NCBI GenBank assembly: GCA_020432595.1
Contig: JAGQGA010000073.1
Location: forward strand, 1 to 13,892
Origin: Anaerolineales bacterium
GTDB lineage: Bacteria; Chloroflexota; Anaerolineae; Promineifilales; Promineifilaceae
DNA: 13,892 nucleotides
Reading direction: 5' to 3'
In this document: piece after piece, positions 1 through 7,099 of the stretch
Numbering within the stretch: position 1 is the stretch's first letter
Layout: each line of letters starts with the position of its first letter
Translations under genes and position numbers: made by a program
The notes under the pieces: generated by a model
What the model was told of the DNA's origin: nothing
Databases searched by the model: none
Seen by the model: only the letters and a program-made list of their open reading frames with translations

Positions 1-369
1 CTGGCTGGGTGGAGCCGGTTCATGCGCTCCTCCATGCTCGAAGTATTGCGGCAAGACTACGTCCGCACCGCCCGCGCCAAAGGGCTAACCGAGCGGATCG
101 TCATCATGAAGCACGCCACTCGCAACGCCCTCATCCCGCTCATCACCATCGTCGTCTTCCAAATCCCCGACATCTTCGGTGGCGCCATCGTCACCGAAAC
201 CATCTTCAACTATCCAGGGATGGGACGGCTGTTCATTGATGCCCTCAACCGGGACGACTGGCCGATTGTGATGGCTTATCTGTTTATATCGGCCATCCTC
301 GTCGTCATCGCCACCCTAGTGGGTGACATTCTCTACACCATCGTAGACCCCCGCATCCGCTTTGATTAG
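1..369 (+). CDS. dppB: Dipeptide/oligopeptide ABC transporter permease, DppB type (5' truncated by window edge)
   Basis: The open frame runs in from the window edge and ends at TAG 367-369, giving the last 122 residues of an inner-membrane permease. The cytoplasmic coupling loop typical of the family is visible near the start: residues around RQDYVRTARAKGL, followed by the KHATRNAL stretch, which contacts the ATPase subunits. Two or three hydrophobic segments follow, and the protein ends in DPRIRFD, a usual DppB/OppB ending. The internal ATG at 22 is not the true start, because the open frame and the family similarity continue upstream of it. It heads an operon with dppC, dppD and dppF downstream; the substrate-binding protein, if linked, would lie before the window. 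The family imports di- or oligopeptides; related members carry nickel or sugars, so the substrate is not fixed by this sequence. Confidence 0.93.
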   Translation: MAGWSRFMRSSMLEVLRQDYVRTARAKGLTERIVIMKHATRNALIPLITIVVFQIPDIFGGAIVTETIFNYPGMGRLFIDALNRDDWPIVMAYLFISAILVVIATLVGDILYTIVDPRIRFD

Positions 370-387
370 GCAGTAAGGGGTCTTCAC

Positions 388-422
388 CAAATCGTGTGCA
401 TTTGTACGATTTGCCAAATCGT
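388..422. promoter_or_regulatory. Intercistronic inverted/direct repeat CAAATCGT
   Basis: CAAATCGT at 388-395 and ACGATTTG at 406-413 form a perfect 8-bp inverted repeat with a 10-nt loop. A second CAAATCGT at 415-422 makes 406-422 a 17-bp near-continuous palindrome with a one-base centre. The pattern could be an operator with three half-sites or an RNA hairpin between dppB and dppC. It is seen directly; the function is inferred. Confidence 0.45.
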
Positions 423-439
423 TCTTTAAGCAGACCACG

Positions 440-461
440 GTTCGGGTAGGGAAGCCCGAAC
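440..461 (+). promoter_or_regulatory. Intercistronic hairpin before dppC
   Basis: GTTCGGG at 440-446 pairs perfectly with CCCGAAC at 455-461 across an 8-nt loop. No T tract follows, so it is not a classic terminator. It lies about 27 bases before the dppC start, with the purine-rich ribosome site AAAGGA (475-480) after it. A role in mRNA processing or in differential expression of the two permease genes is plausible but unproven. Confidence 0.4.
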
Positions 462-488
462 AAAAGACCACAACAAAGGAAACAAGCT

Positions 489-1466
489 ATGAGCGTAGCC
501 GAAATAGATATCAAAGCGTTAGAAGCCGAAGCACTGCTAACCGACAAACCCGAAGCCCTGATAGTGACCTATTGGAAACGGCTGCGGCGGCACAAACTCG
601 CCACCTTCAGCCTCATCATGCTGGGAGCCGTCATCCTGCTGATGATAGCTGGGCCAATCATCATGTCGCGGCAAACCTACTACAATATCAGCAAGAACGA
701 AGAAACCCTGTATGCCCGCGACACACAAGACTTAGCCAACCGCAATGCCGCCCCCAGTGCCGACCATTGGCTAGGGACCGACGAACTAGGGCGAGATGTC
801 CTGTTCCGGCTGCTGGTCGCCGGCCGGCTCTCGCTGTTCATCGCCTTTACAGTCGTCTTTGTGCGCGAGACCGTCGGGATATTCATCGGTGCCCTGTCAG
901 GATACTTTGGCGGCTGGGTAGACAGCTTCATCCAGCGAGCCGTCGAATTCATCATCATCCTACCCTTACTGCCGCTGCTGCTGACGTTATCGTCGCTGCT
1001 ACGAGGAGTACAGATCAACTTTCTGCCGCCAGAGTGGAGCCAGGCAGTGGTCATCATCATCATCCTGAGTCTGTTTGGGTGGACAGGGGCAGCGCGGTTG
1101 AGCCGGGGGATGGCGTTGAGTTTACGCAACCAGGAGTTCACTGAAGCGTCCAAGGCCTTAGGGATGTCGGACTTACAGATCATCGCTCGCCACATGGTAC
1201 CCAACACCCTGCCACCGGTGATTGTCAACGCCACGTTGGGGTTAGGGGGCGTGATATTGTTGGAGAGTGCGTTGAGCTTTTTAGGGTTTGGGATACAGCA
1301 GCCGGTAGCGACGTGGGGCAACATGCTGCAGGATGTGCAGAAGGACATGTTCACGGCACCGTGGAAGGCATTGTATCCGGGGTTTATGATCTTCATCACC
1401 TCCTTGTGTTTCAACTACATTGGTGATGGCCTCCGTGATGCTCTTGACCCCAGACTTAAGTTGTAA
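489..1466 (+). CDS. dppC: Dipeptide/oligopeptide ABC transporter permease, DppC type
   Basis: A 325-residue inner-membrane permease of the OppC/DppC family. The N-terminus is cytoplasmic and charged, followed by a basic stretch (KRLRRHKLA) and the first membrane helix; this is the N-terminal domain characteristic of DppC-type subunits. The typical HWLGTDELGRDVLFRLL segment precedes the permease domain. The EAA coupling loop is clear near residues 216-240 (EFTEASKALG, then HMVPNTLPP). It ends DPRLKL, as most DppC proteins do. The ATG start at 489 is supported by AAAGGA at 475-480. It would pair with DppB to form the membrane channel, driven by the DppD/DppF ATPases downstream. Codon use favours C at third positions through its first half and shifts towards G and T near the end. 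Confidence 0.95.
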   Translation: MSVAEIDIKALEAEALLTDKPEALIVTYWKRLRRHKLATFSLIMLGAVILLMIAGPIIMSRQTYYNISKNEETLYARDTQDLANRNAAPSADHWLGTDELGRDVLFRLLVAGRLSLFIAFTVVFVRETVGIFIGALSGYFGGWVDSFIQRAVEFIIILPLLPLLLTLSSLLRGVQINFLPPEWSQAVVIIIILSLFGWTGAARLSRGMALSLRNQEFTEASKALGMSDLQIIARHMVPNTLPPVIVNATLGLGGVILLESALSFLGFGIQQPVATWGNMLQDVQKDMFTAPWKALYPGFMIFITSLCFNYIGDGLRDALDPRLKL

Positions 1467-1532
1467 GAACTGGCTGGAAGAAAGGGATACACGATTATTT
1501 TGCAAATTAAGGATAGGGAAGAGGCCGATAAC

Positions 1533-2513
1533 GTGGAAAAGAACAACATTCTAGAAATAAAAGGTTTAAAAACGCAATTTTTTACAGAATCTGGCATTGT
1601 GAGAGCTGTAGACGGTGTGGATTTTTCTGTGCGGCGAGGTGAGGTGCTGGGTCTTGTAGGTGAGTCTGGCTGTGGAAAAAGTGTAACCTCACTATCAATC
1701 ATGAAATTGATAGGTCAGCCTGGCAAAATTATTGAAGGTCAAATCATTTTTGATGACGAAGATTTGGTCAAAGCATCAGAGTCGAAAATGGTCAAGATAC
1801 GGGGTAACCGTATTTCTATGATTTTCCAGCAGCCGCAGAGCAGCTTGAACCCTGTATTTCGCGTTGGTGAACAGCTTGCAGAGGTTTTGTATGTTCATCA
1901 AGACATTGGCAAGGATGCGGGTGAGAAACGGGCTGTGGAGCTGCTAGGCATGGTAGGTATCCCCGAACCGGAATCACGTGTGAATGCATTTCCTCACGAA
2001 CTTTCGGGTGGGATGGCGCAGCGTGTGATGATTGCCATGGCGCTGGCATGTGTGCCAGAACTGCTGATTGCTGATGAGCCGACGACTGCGCTGGACGTGA
2101 CAATTCAAGCACAGATTTTGGATCTTATGCGTAATTTACGTTCCAAAATGGAAACATCAATTATTTTGATTACGCATGATTTAGGGGTTGTCGCTGAGAT
2201 GTGCGACCGTGTGAACGTCATGTACGCGGGTCGTATTGTTGAAATGGCTCCGGTTAAGGAATTGTTTCAGAAACCTAAACACCCTTATACTGATGCGTTG
2301 ATTGGTTCTACACCCATTTTGGGACAGGCAGACAAAGAGTTAACGACCATTCCTGGTTCTGTTCCAAACTTGGTTGATTTGCCTCCAGGGTGTCAATTTG
2401 CCCCCCGTTGTTTGGCTCGGATTCAGAATAATTTGGAGATTTGTACTGAGGAAGAGCCGGAGCTGAAGATGGCTGCTCCAGAACATTGGGTGCGCTGTTG
2501 GTTATATGAATAG
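1533..2513 (+). CDS. dppD: Dipeptide/oligopeptide ABC transporter ATP-binding protein, DppD type
   Basis: A 326-residue ABC ATPase. Visible motifs: Walker A GESGCGKS (43-50), Q-loop around Q99, signature LSGGM (157-161), Walker B with D181-E182, and switch histidine H215. The C-terminal oligopeptide-transporter extension has the PGCQFAPRC pattern; cysteines 287, 293, 304 and 322 form the four-Cys set seen in DppD-type proteins, proposed in some members to bind an iron-sulfur cluster. I chose the GTG at 1533 because a purine-rich site (GGGAAGAGG, about 1516-1524) sits at good distance and the protein then begins [12 protein letters not shown] like its relatives; an in-frame TTG at 1500 would add 11 residues. 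It is downstream of the permeases and 13 bp before dppF. The sequence is richer in T-ending codons than dppB and most of dppC. Confidence 0.93.
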   Translation: MEKNNILEIKGLKTQFFTESGIVRAVDGVDFSVRRGEVLGLVGESGCGKSVTSLSIMKLIGQPGKIIEGQIIFDDEDLVKASESKMVKIRGNRISMIFQQPQSSLNPVFRVGEQLAEVLYVHQDIGKDAGEKRAVELLGMVGIPEPESRVNAFPHELSGGMAQRVMIAMALACVPELLIADEPTTALDVTIQAQILDLMRNLRSKMETSIILITHDLGVVAEMCDRVNVMYAGRIVEMAPVKELFQKPKHPYTDALIGSTPILGQADKELTTIPGSVPNLVDLPPGCQFAPRCLARIQNNLEICTEEEPELKMAAPEHWVRCWLYE

Positions 2514-2526
2514 GAGGCATGAGGCG

Positions 2527-3600
2527 ATGACCGAAGAGATCAAAACGAGCGATGGCAAAAAGAAAAGACGTGTTTTGCTTGATGTTAAAAATTTAAAGAA
2601 ATATTTTCCGGTACGGGCTGGTTTATTGCAGCGGGTTCAAGCTCACGTGAAGGCTGTAGATGACGTTACCTTTTTCATTTATGAAGGTGAGTCATTTGGG
2701 CTGGTGGGTGAGTCTGGTTGCGGCAAGACGACGGTTGGGCGGACTTTGTTACGTTTGTTACCTGCGACAGACGGAACGGTTATGTTTGATGGGAAGAATT
2801 TGTTTGATTTGAATGCGTCAGAGCTAAAAAAGCTGCGGCGGGATATTCAAATTATTTTTCAGGATCCTTATTCGTCACTTGACCCACGTATGCCAGTGGG
2901 GGAAAGTATTGCGGAAGGGCTGCGGGTGCATACCAGTAAGAATAGCCAAGAGCGGTATGATATTGTGGTGGAGATGTTGGCGCGGGTTGGGATGCGGGCT
3001 GAACATGCGCGGCGTTATCCACATGAGTTTTCTGGTGGGCAGCGGCAGCGGATTGGGATAGCGCGGGCTTTGGCGTTGCGCCCGAAGTTCATTGTGTGTG
3101 ATGAACCAGTTTCCGCGTTGGATGTGTCAATTCAGGCTCAGGTTTTGAACATTTTGAAGGAGTTGCAACGCGATTTTGGTTTGACTTATCTGTTTATTGC
3201 CCATAACTTGAGTGTTGTTGAGCATTTTAGTGATCGTGTAGGCGTGATGTATTTGGGCAAGATGGTGGAAATGGCGACCCGGCGCGATTTGTTTGGTGAT
3301 CCCTTGCACCCATACACACAGGCACTTATGTCGGCCATCCCGGTGCCGGATCCGACTTTACAGCGTAAACGGATTATTTTGGAAGGGGATGTGCCTAGTC
3401 CGCTGAATCCTCCTAAGGGTTGTCGGTTTCATACGCGTTGTCCTTTAGCGTTTGACCGTTGTTCGCAGGAGGAACCGCCGTTTAAGGATTATGGCAATGA
3501 GCATTATGCGGCGTGTTGGCTTTTGGAAACGGGTGAGCAAGGGGCAAGTAAACTGATACAGGGCAAGGTGTCGGCAGCAGATTTGGGTGTTGCTGGTTGA
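2527..3600 (+). CDS. dppF: Dipeptide/oligopeptide ABC transporter ATP-binding protein, DppF type
   Basis: A 357-residue ABC ATPase, the second nucleotide-binding subunit of the importer. The N-terminus carries the lysine-rich DppF-like lead ([19 protein letters not shown]). Motifs: Walker [10 protein letters not shown] (61-69), Q112, signature FSGGQ (168-172), Walker B with D192-E193, and H226. The C-terminal extension contains [11 protein letters not shown] with further cysteines in DRC and AAC, matching the family. An upstream in-frame ATG at 2506 overlaps the dppD end, but AGGAGG at 2512-2517 lies 9 bases before the ATG at 2527, which I take as the start. It is the last gene of the operon, followed by a hairpin terminator. 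None of its gene body contains the AACGGCCGTT repeat that fills the rest of the window. Confidence 0.94.
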   Translation: MTEEIKTSDGKKKRRVLLDVKNLKKYFPVRAGLLQRVQAHVKAVDDVTFFIYEGESFGLVGESGCGKTTVGRTLLRLLPATDGTVMFDGKNLFDLNASELKKLRRDIQIIFQDPYSSLDPRMPVGESIAEGLRVHTSKNSQERYDIVVEMLARVGMRAEHARRYPHEFSGGQRQRIGIARALALRPKFIVCDEPVSALDVSIQAQVLNILKELQRDFGLTYLFIAHNLSVVEHFSDRVGVMYLGKMVEMATRRDLFGDPLHPYTQALMSAIPVPDPTLQRKRIILEGDVPSPLNPPKGCRFHTRCPLAFDRCSQEEPPFKDYGNEHYAACWLLETGEQGASKLIQGKVSAADLGVAG

Positions 3601-3629
3601 TGTCTTGATTGTAATACTTTATGTTTGCG

Positions 3630-3657
3630 AAGGCCTGCTTATGCGGGCCTTTTGCTT
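3630..3657 (+). terminator. Rho-independent terminator of the dpp operon
   Basis: AAGGCCTGC (3630-3638) pairs with GCGGGCCTT (3643-3651), a 9-bp stem with one T-G wobble and a TTAT loop, followed by a T-rich tail (TTGCTTT). It lies 30 bases after the dppF stop. Confidence 0.75.
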
Positions 3658-3663
3658 TATAAT
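3658..3663 (+). promoter_or_regulatory. Candidate -10 box for the response regulator
   Basis: A perfect TATAAT lies 55 bases before the ATG of the response regulator, directly after the terminator tail. No convincing -35 hexamer is present at 16-18 bases upstream, so this is only a candidate. Confidence 0.3.
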
Positions 3664-3718
3664 AAATATGCCGAATGGCTTTCCTATTTTTGAGATTGAT
3701 TGCAAGAAGTGCTAACTT

Positions 3719-4834
3719 ATGTCCCAGGTAAGAAAGATTTTAGTTGTTGATGACCATTTTGAGACGCTGTCGGTAACGCGGGCAATGTTGGAAAATTCAG
3801 GTAGTGATTACTGGGTACGGACGGTTCCCTCTGGGGAAGAGGGGATGCTTGAGCTACGGCAGGCGGGGTATGACGTATTAATTACGGATGTGCGGCTGCC
3901 GGGGATAAGTGGAATTGAGTTGGTGCGTCGGGTACGAAGGACGCAGCCTAATTTGCCGGTTATTATGATGACGGGTTACCCTTCGGAGAAGGGGAAGCGG
4001 GAGGCAACGGCGTTGGGGGTGTTGCAGTATTTGCTGAAGCCGTTGGAGATAGAGGTGTTGTTAACGGCCGTTCACTCCGCCCTCACCGACTCACCTCAAC
4101 CAAACGTGATCATAAGCCCCACCAAGCTGGCCGACCTCGCGCCTAGATCAACGACGGTAACAGACCCGCTCTATCAACGGCTAGATATGCTGCGAGCTGA
4201 AACAGGGGCCTTGGGGCTGCTGTTTGGGCAGATGGACGGTAGCGTGGTGACAGAAATAGGGGAGATGCCTGGCCTGAATTGGGGCAAGATTGCCGCGCCT
4301 TTGGTGCAAATGATGCGAAGCAGCGTCGAACTGGCAGAGGCGGTTGCCAGTGAGGAAAGCTCTACGCTGCAATATCATGATTTGACGCCGTTTAAACTGA
4401 CAAGTGCTACAGTGGGGCGAGGGCATTTTTTGACCCTTGTTTTTGAGCCAGACCCGCGCCGCAGCCGGATTGGAACCGTTTGGCTGTTTGTGCAGCGGGC
4501 GACTGCAGATTTGCTGCGGCTGCTGGTTGTTCCGTCTGAGGAGGTTGCACCTGTAGCCGAGCCAGTTTCTGATGAGCTGGCTGCTGTTGCACCAGCAGTT
4601 GAGATCGTTGAAGAGCTCACTGCGCCGGCCGAACCCGATTTAGATGTAGCAGGGCTGGGGGCGTTGTTGGGGTTGTCGCTAGATGAAACGGCCGTTCCTG
4701 ATGACTTGGATTCGTTTTGGTTACAGGCTATGGACGAAACCGAGGTTAAGAAGGAGGGGATGACCCTGGCTGAGGCACAGAAGCGCGGCATTATGCCGTC
4801 GGGGTTGGATTTTGGTGATGAGCCAAAGGCGTAG
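3719..4834 (+). CDS. Response regulator: receiver domain plus roadblock/LC7-like C-terminal region
   Basis: A 371-residue protein. Residues 5-120 form a CheY-like receiver: acidic pair D11-D12, phospho-acceptor D57 (in ITDVRLPG), T85 and K107 (LLKP). Residues about 150-275 contain no DNA-binding helix-turn-helix that I can see. The pattern ALGLLFGQMDGSVVTEIGE, followed by a helix and a strand with GHFLTLVFEP, resembles a roadblock/LC7 domain, the type that works with small GTPases; a degenerate GAF-like fold is an alternative. Residues about 275-320 are an Ala/Glu/Pro/Val-rich linker, and the last 50 residues form a short acidic tail. No histidine kinase is adjacent. The ribosome site is weak. 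Two AACGGCCGTT copies lie in the gene (4063, 4687), both read as Thr-Ala-Val. Output is likely protein-protein signalling rather than transcription (inference). Confidence 0.82.
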   Translation: MSQVRKILVVDDHFETLSVTRAMLENSGSDYWVRTVPSGEEGMLELRQAGYDVLITDVRLPGISGIELVRRVRRTQPNLPVIMMTGYPSEKGKREATALGVLQYLLKPLEIEVLLTAVHSALTDSPQPNVIISPTKLADLAPRSTTVTDPLYQRLDMLRAETGALGLLFGQMDGSVVTEIGEMPGLNWGKIAAPLVQMMRSSVELAEAVASEESSTLQYHDLTPFKLTSATVGRGHFLTLVFEPDPRRSRIGTVWLFVQRATADLLRLLVVPSEEVAPVAEPVSDELAAVAPAVEIVEELTAPAEPDLDVAGLGALLGLSLDETAVPDDLDSFWLQAMDETEVKKEGMTLAEAQKRGIMPSGLDFGDEPKA

Positions 4835-4851
4835 ACTGCCGTTGTAGCTTG

Positions 4852-5748
4852 CTATTGCTTTTTGGATGTGCGTTTGCTGCGCTTGCCAACGGCCGTTTCC
4901 AAATATGCCACAATTTCGTTGGAAACATTTACCCCTGTTACCGTTTCGATGCCTTGCAGCCCAGGCGAGGAGTTGATTTCTAGCAGCAATGGGCCTCGGT
5001 CAGATTGAAGCATGTCAACCCCGGCAACGTGTAGACCGTGAACATGGCTGGCCTTTTGCGCCAGCTTTTGTATTTGGTCGGCGAGGGAGATAGAAACGGC
5101 CGTTCCGCCTTGGTGTAAGTTGGCGCGAAAATCATCCGGTGGAGCGGAGCGTTGCATGGCGGCAATACAACGGCCGTTAATCACAATCACCCGCAAATCT
5201 TGCCCCTTCGCCTCAGCAATAAATTCTTGCACCAGCACCGGTTGTCCCCCTCGCTGGAGCGTGGACAAAGCGGTGAGGGCGGCGCGAATGTCATACACCA
5301 GCATGACCCCGTTTCCCTGCGTTCCGTAAATCTGTTTCATGACGACAGGTAAGCCGCCAACAGACTGAATGGCTTTGTAAAGGGTGCCAGGGTGGGTAAT
5401 AACGGCCGTTTTAGGAATTGGCAATTCATACCGCTGCATCAACTGTAAACTTTGCAACTTGTTGCGCGACTGCTCAATAGCGATTGAACTGGCCGTGGTT
5501 GCAATGCCCAACGCTTCAAACTGACGCACCACTGCCAGCCCATATTCGGTGATGGACGTGCCAATGCGGGGAATGATGGCATCAATTTGTGGGTAGCGCC
5601 GTCGCAGGGAGGATGTTTCGTAGCCGAGGTCTATGGAAACGGCCGTTGTGTCAATCACAAACGCCTCATGCCCACGCAGCCTGGCCGCCTGCACCAAGCG
5701 GCGCGTGCTGTAGAGCGTTGAATTGCGTGATAGAATCCCAATTTTCAT
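4852..5748 (-). CDS. rimK: RimK-family ATP-grasp amino-acid ligase (ribosomal protein S6 glutamate ligase-like)
   Basis: 298 residues, the usual length for RimK. The N-terminus MKIGILSRNSTLYSTRRL and the motifs IPRIGTSITEYG, GTQGNGV (ATP-grasp loop), VLVQEFI, DLRVIVING and LEINSSPG (metal-binding E257 and N259) line up with E. coli RimK as I recall it. RimK adds glutamate to the C-terminus of ribosomal protein S6; relatives (LysX, CofF) modify other carriers, so the substrate is uncertain. It ends in a basic tail (KRSKRTSKK). On the minus strand it lies 18 bp downstream of the DNA methyltransferase gene and is probably co-transcribed with it; no clear ribosome site precedes its ATG. It converges on the response regulator with 17 bp between stops. 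It holds five exact AACGGCCGTT copies (4888, 5095, 5169, 5401, 5638), the densest of any gene here. Confidence 0.88.
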   Translation of the reverse strand: MKIGILSRNSTLYSTRRLVQAARLRGHEAFVIDTTAVSIDLGYETSSLRRRYPQIDAIIPRIGTSITEYGLAVVRQFEALGIATTASSIAIEQSRNKLQSLQLMQRYELPIPKTAVITHPGTLYKAIQSVGGLPVVMKQIYGTQGNGVMLVYDIRAALTALSTLQRGGQPVLVQEFIAEAKGQDLRVIVINGRCIAAMQRSAPPDDFRANLHQGGTAVSISLADQIQKLAQKASHVHGLHVAGVDMLQSDRGPLLLEINSSPGLQGIETVTGVNVSNEIVAYLETAVGKRSKRTSKKQ

Positions 5749-5766
5749 TGAAGGAGGGTGAACCCA

Positions 5767-6735
5767 TTACGATGAAACAGAGCCATTTTGGAGCGTATTC
5801 CATTCAGGCGGCCGTTGTGAAACCTTTTCCGTGCCAGTTGGTTTGTGAATTGGCCTCCCAATCGGCCTAATCTTCAAGGTGCCACCCAGAAATGAATGAA
5901 TCCTTTCCTGTGCCACCTGAACATAGTCACCGTTTTGTTCACTGCCAAACGCCTTTCGACCATGTTTGATAGCCGCAATTAAAGCAGACCCTACGCCAGC
6001 ATACGGGTCAAAAACAACGTCCCCCTCGTTTGTTAAAGCCAAGACACATCTTTCAACTAACTCAATGGGAAACTGGCAAGGGTGGTTTGTTTTTTCCGGG
6101 TGGTTCGATTTCACGTTTGGGATTTCCCAAAAACCTTCTTCCCACTCATCACATATTTTTTGCCAAACATCAGAGGGGTTTTTGCCCTTGGGGTTGCCGG
6201 ATGGCTGCCCCTTGTTTGGCCCTTTGTAGTGCCGCTTGCCAGGATATTTTGCCGGGATACGAACAGGATCTAGATTAAAAGTGTATTGATCGGATTTTGT
6301 AAACCACAGCAAGGTTTCGTACCGTCCCGAAAAACGTTTTTTGGTGTGCAACCCATGCCCAAAATGCCAAACAATTCGGTTCCGCAACTGGTATCCCTGC
6401 TCCTTAAAAAGCGGGTAATAATACATATCCAAGGGGAAAACTTCCCCGTCATTCACATAGTTGCCAACTTGCCAGCAGATGCTCCCCTCAGGGTGCAAGA
6501 TGCGGCCAAAGCTTTTTAGAGTCTGCGATTGCAGCATTAAGTACGTTTCAATTGAAACCGTATCCTCATATTCCTTGCCTAAGTTGTAGGGAGGTGAGGT
6601 TATGATAAGTTTGACGGACGCATCGGGTAAACTGTTTATAAAATCGTTGGCATCCCCCTGAAAGGCCACAATATCGGCATCATTTGTAAACGTTGGGGAA
6701 ATTATTGGGGGCTGGGTGGGTGAGCCATATTCCAT
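5767..6735 (-). CDS. Solitary beta-class DNA methyltransferase (N4-cytosine or N6-adenine)
   Basis: A 322-residue site-specific amino-methyltransferase. The catalytic motif IV TSPPYNLG (46-53) comes before the SAM-binding motif I DPYAGVG (243-249), the order that defines the beta class; the variable middle (about 100-220) would be the target-recognition region. TSPPY is most frequent in N4-cytosine enzymes but also occurs in N6-adenine ones. I prefer the ATG at 6735 because AAAGGA lies about 11 bases upstream on the minus strand; a GTG at 6744 would add three residues. No restriction endonuclease gene is adjacent. Base composition is visibly more A/T-rich than its neighbours, and the gene body lacks the AACGGCCGTT palindrome apart from a degenerate copy near its 3' end (5807-5816). 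Both suggest a later arrival by transfer. Confidence 0.88.
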   Translation of the reverse strand: MEYGSPTQPPIISPTFTNDADIVAFQGDANDFINSLPDASVKLIITSPPYNLGKEYEDTVSIETYLMLQSQTLKSFGRILHPEGSICWQVGNYVNDGEVFPLDMYYYPLFKEQGYQLRNRIVWHFGHGLHTKKRFSGRYETLLWFTKSDQYTFNLDPVRIPAKYPGKRHYKGPNKGQPSGNPKGKNPSDVWQKICDEWEEGFWEIPNVKSNHPEKTNHPCQFPIELVERCVLALTNEGDVVFDPYAGVGSALIAAIKHGRKAFGSEQNGDYVQVAQERIHSFLGGTLKIRPIGRPIHKPTGTEKVSQRPPEWNTLQNGSVSS

Positions 6736-6766
6736 AACAATCACGTCCTTTTGAACTGCAAGGCGT

Positions 6767-6775
6767 ATTGTAGCA
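6767..6775 (-). promoter_or_regulatory. Extended -10 promoter for the methyltransferase-rimK pair
   Basis: Read on the minus strand, TGCTACAAT gives a TGn-extended -10 box (TACAAT = 6772-6767), about 32 bases before the ATG at 6735. I see no good -35 hexamer, which an extended -10 can tolerate. Confidence 0.45.
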
Positions 6776-6885
6776 CAGGTGTTTGGATTTGGCGGTGGCG
6801 AGTTTTTATTGTAGATTGAAATCTATAATCGGCGGAGGAAGGGTGTTGGAAACGCAGTGGCGGGGGGAGAAACGGCCGTTTTTTC

Positions 6886-6949
6886 AACCACAGATGAACA
6901 TGGATAAACACGGATAAAAATCTGTGAGCATCTGTGTTTATCTGTGGTT
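6886..6949. repeat. CACAGAT-type intergenic inverted repeat
   Basis: AACCACAGAT (6886-6895) is exactly reversed as ATCTGTGGTT (6940-6949). Between them the motif CACAGATRAACA recurs in degenerate form with roughly 10-bp spacing on both arms. I recognise this as a widespread intergenic repeat in diverse bacteria, which often produces spurious small open frames. It is flanked on both sides by AACGGCCGTT copies (6871 and 6969). Confidence 0.7.
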
Positions 6950-7044
6950 TTGTGATTGGGTGGGGAAAAACGGCCGTTCTCCCCATTCATCCCGTCGTCC
7001 ATCATCTGTCATCCGTCGTCGAAAACGGCCGTAGCAAAAACGTT

Positions 7045-7073
7045 TTGACCACGCCCCCCAATCCCGCTACAAT
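7045..7073 (+). promoter_or_regulatory. Sigma70-type promoter of the glycosyltransferase cluster
   Basis: TTGACC (7045-7050), a 17-base spacer and TACAAT (7068-7073). Transcription would begin near 7080. The ribosome site GAGGG (7086-7090) follows at 9 bases before the ATG at 7100, giving a short leader. This is the best promoter in the window. Confidence 0.75.
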
Positions 7074-7099
7074 CCCCTCGCATTAGAGGGTACTGTTTT

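Larger units (their letters stand above)
6736..7099. other. Divergent intergenic region, 364 bp
   Basis: This gene-free stretch separates the minus-strand methyltransferase from the plus-strand glycosyltransferase. It holds promoters in both directions (6767-6775 minus; 7045-7073 plus). It also has an imperfect palindrome at about 6808-6829 (ATTGTAGATT and AATCTATAAT around GA), two exact AACGGCCGTT copies (6871, 6969) plus one near-copy (7024), the CACAGAT inverted repeat (6886-6949), and a short direct repeat of CCGTCGTC (around 6993 and 7012). The short open frames here, for instance those reading INTDAHRF on the minus strand, come from the repeat and are not genes. Confidence 0.7.

Noticed and set aside
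680..1414. 244-residue minus-strand open frame over dppC
   Set aside because: It is a shadow of a clear permease gene; composition (Met-, Ser-, Asn-rich scrambled sequence) shows no family motif and it has no ribosome site.
4888..4897. AACGGCCGTT as a terminator or operator of individual genes
   Set aside because: Most copies are inside coding regions with no T tract and no relation to starts or stops, so a gene-by-gene control role does not explain them.
5772..5870. Small plus-strand frame after a strong-looking AAGGAGG at 5752-5758
   Set aside because: The frame lies wholly opposite the 3' end of the DNA methyltransferase gene, encodes about 32 residues without a motif, and the purine run also fits the spacer before rimK by chance.
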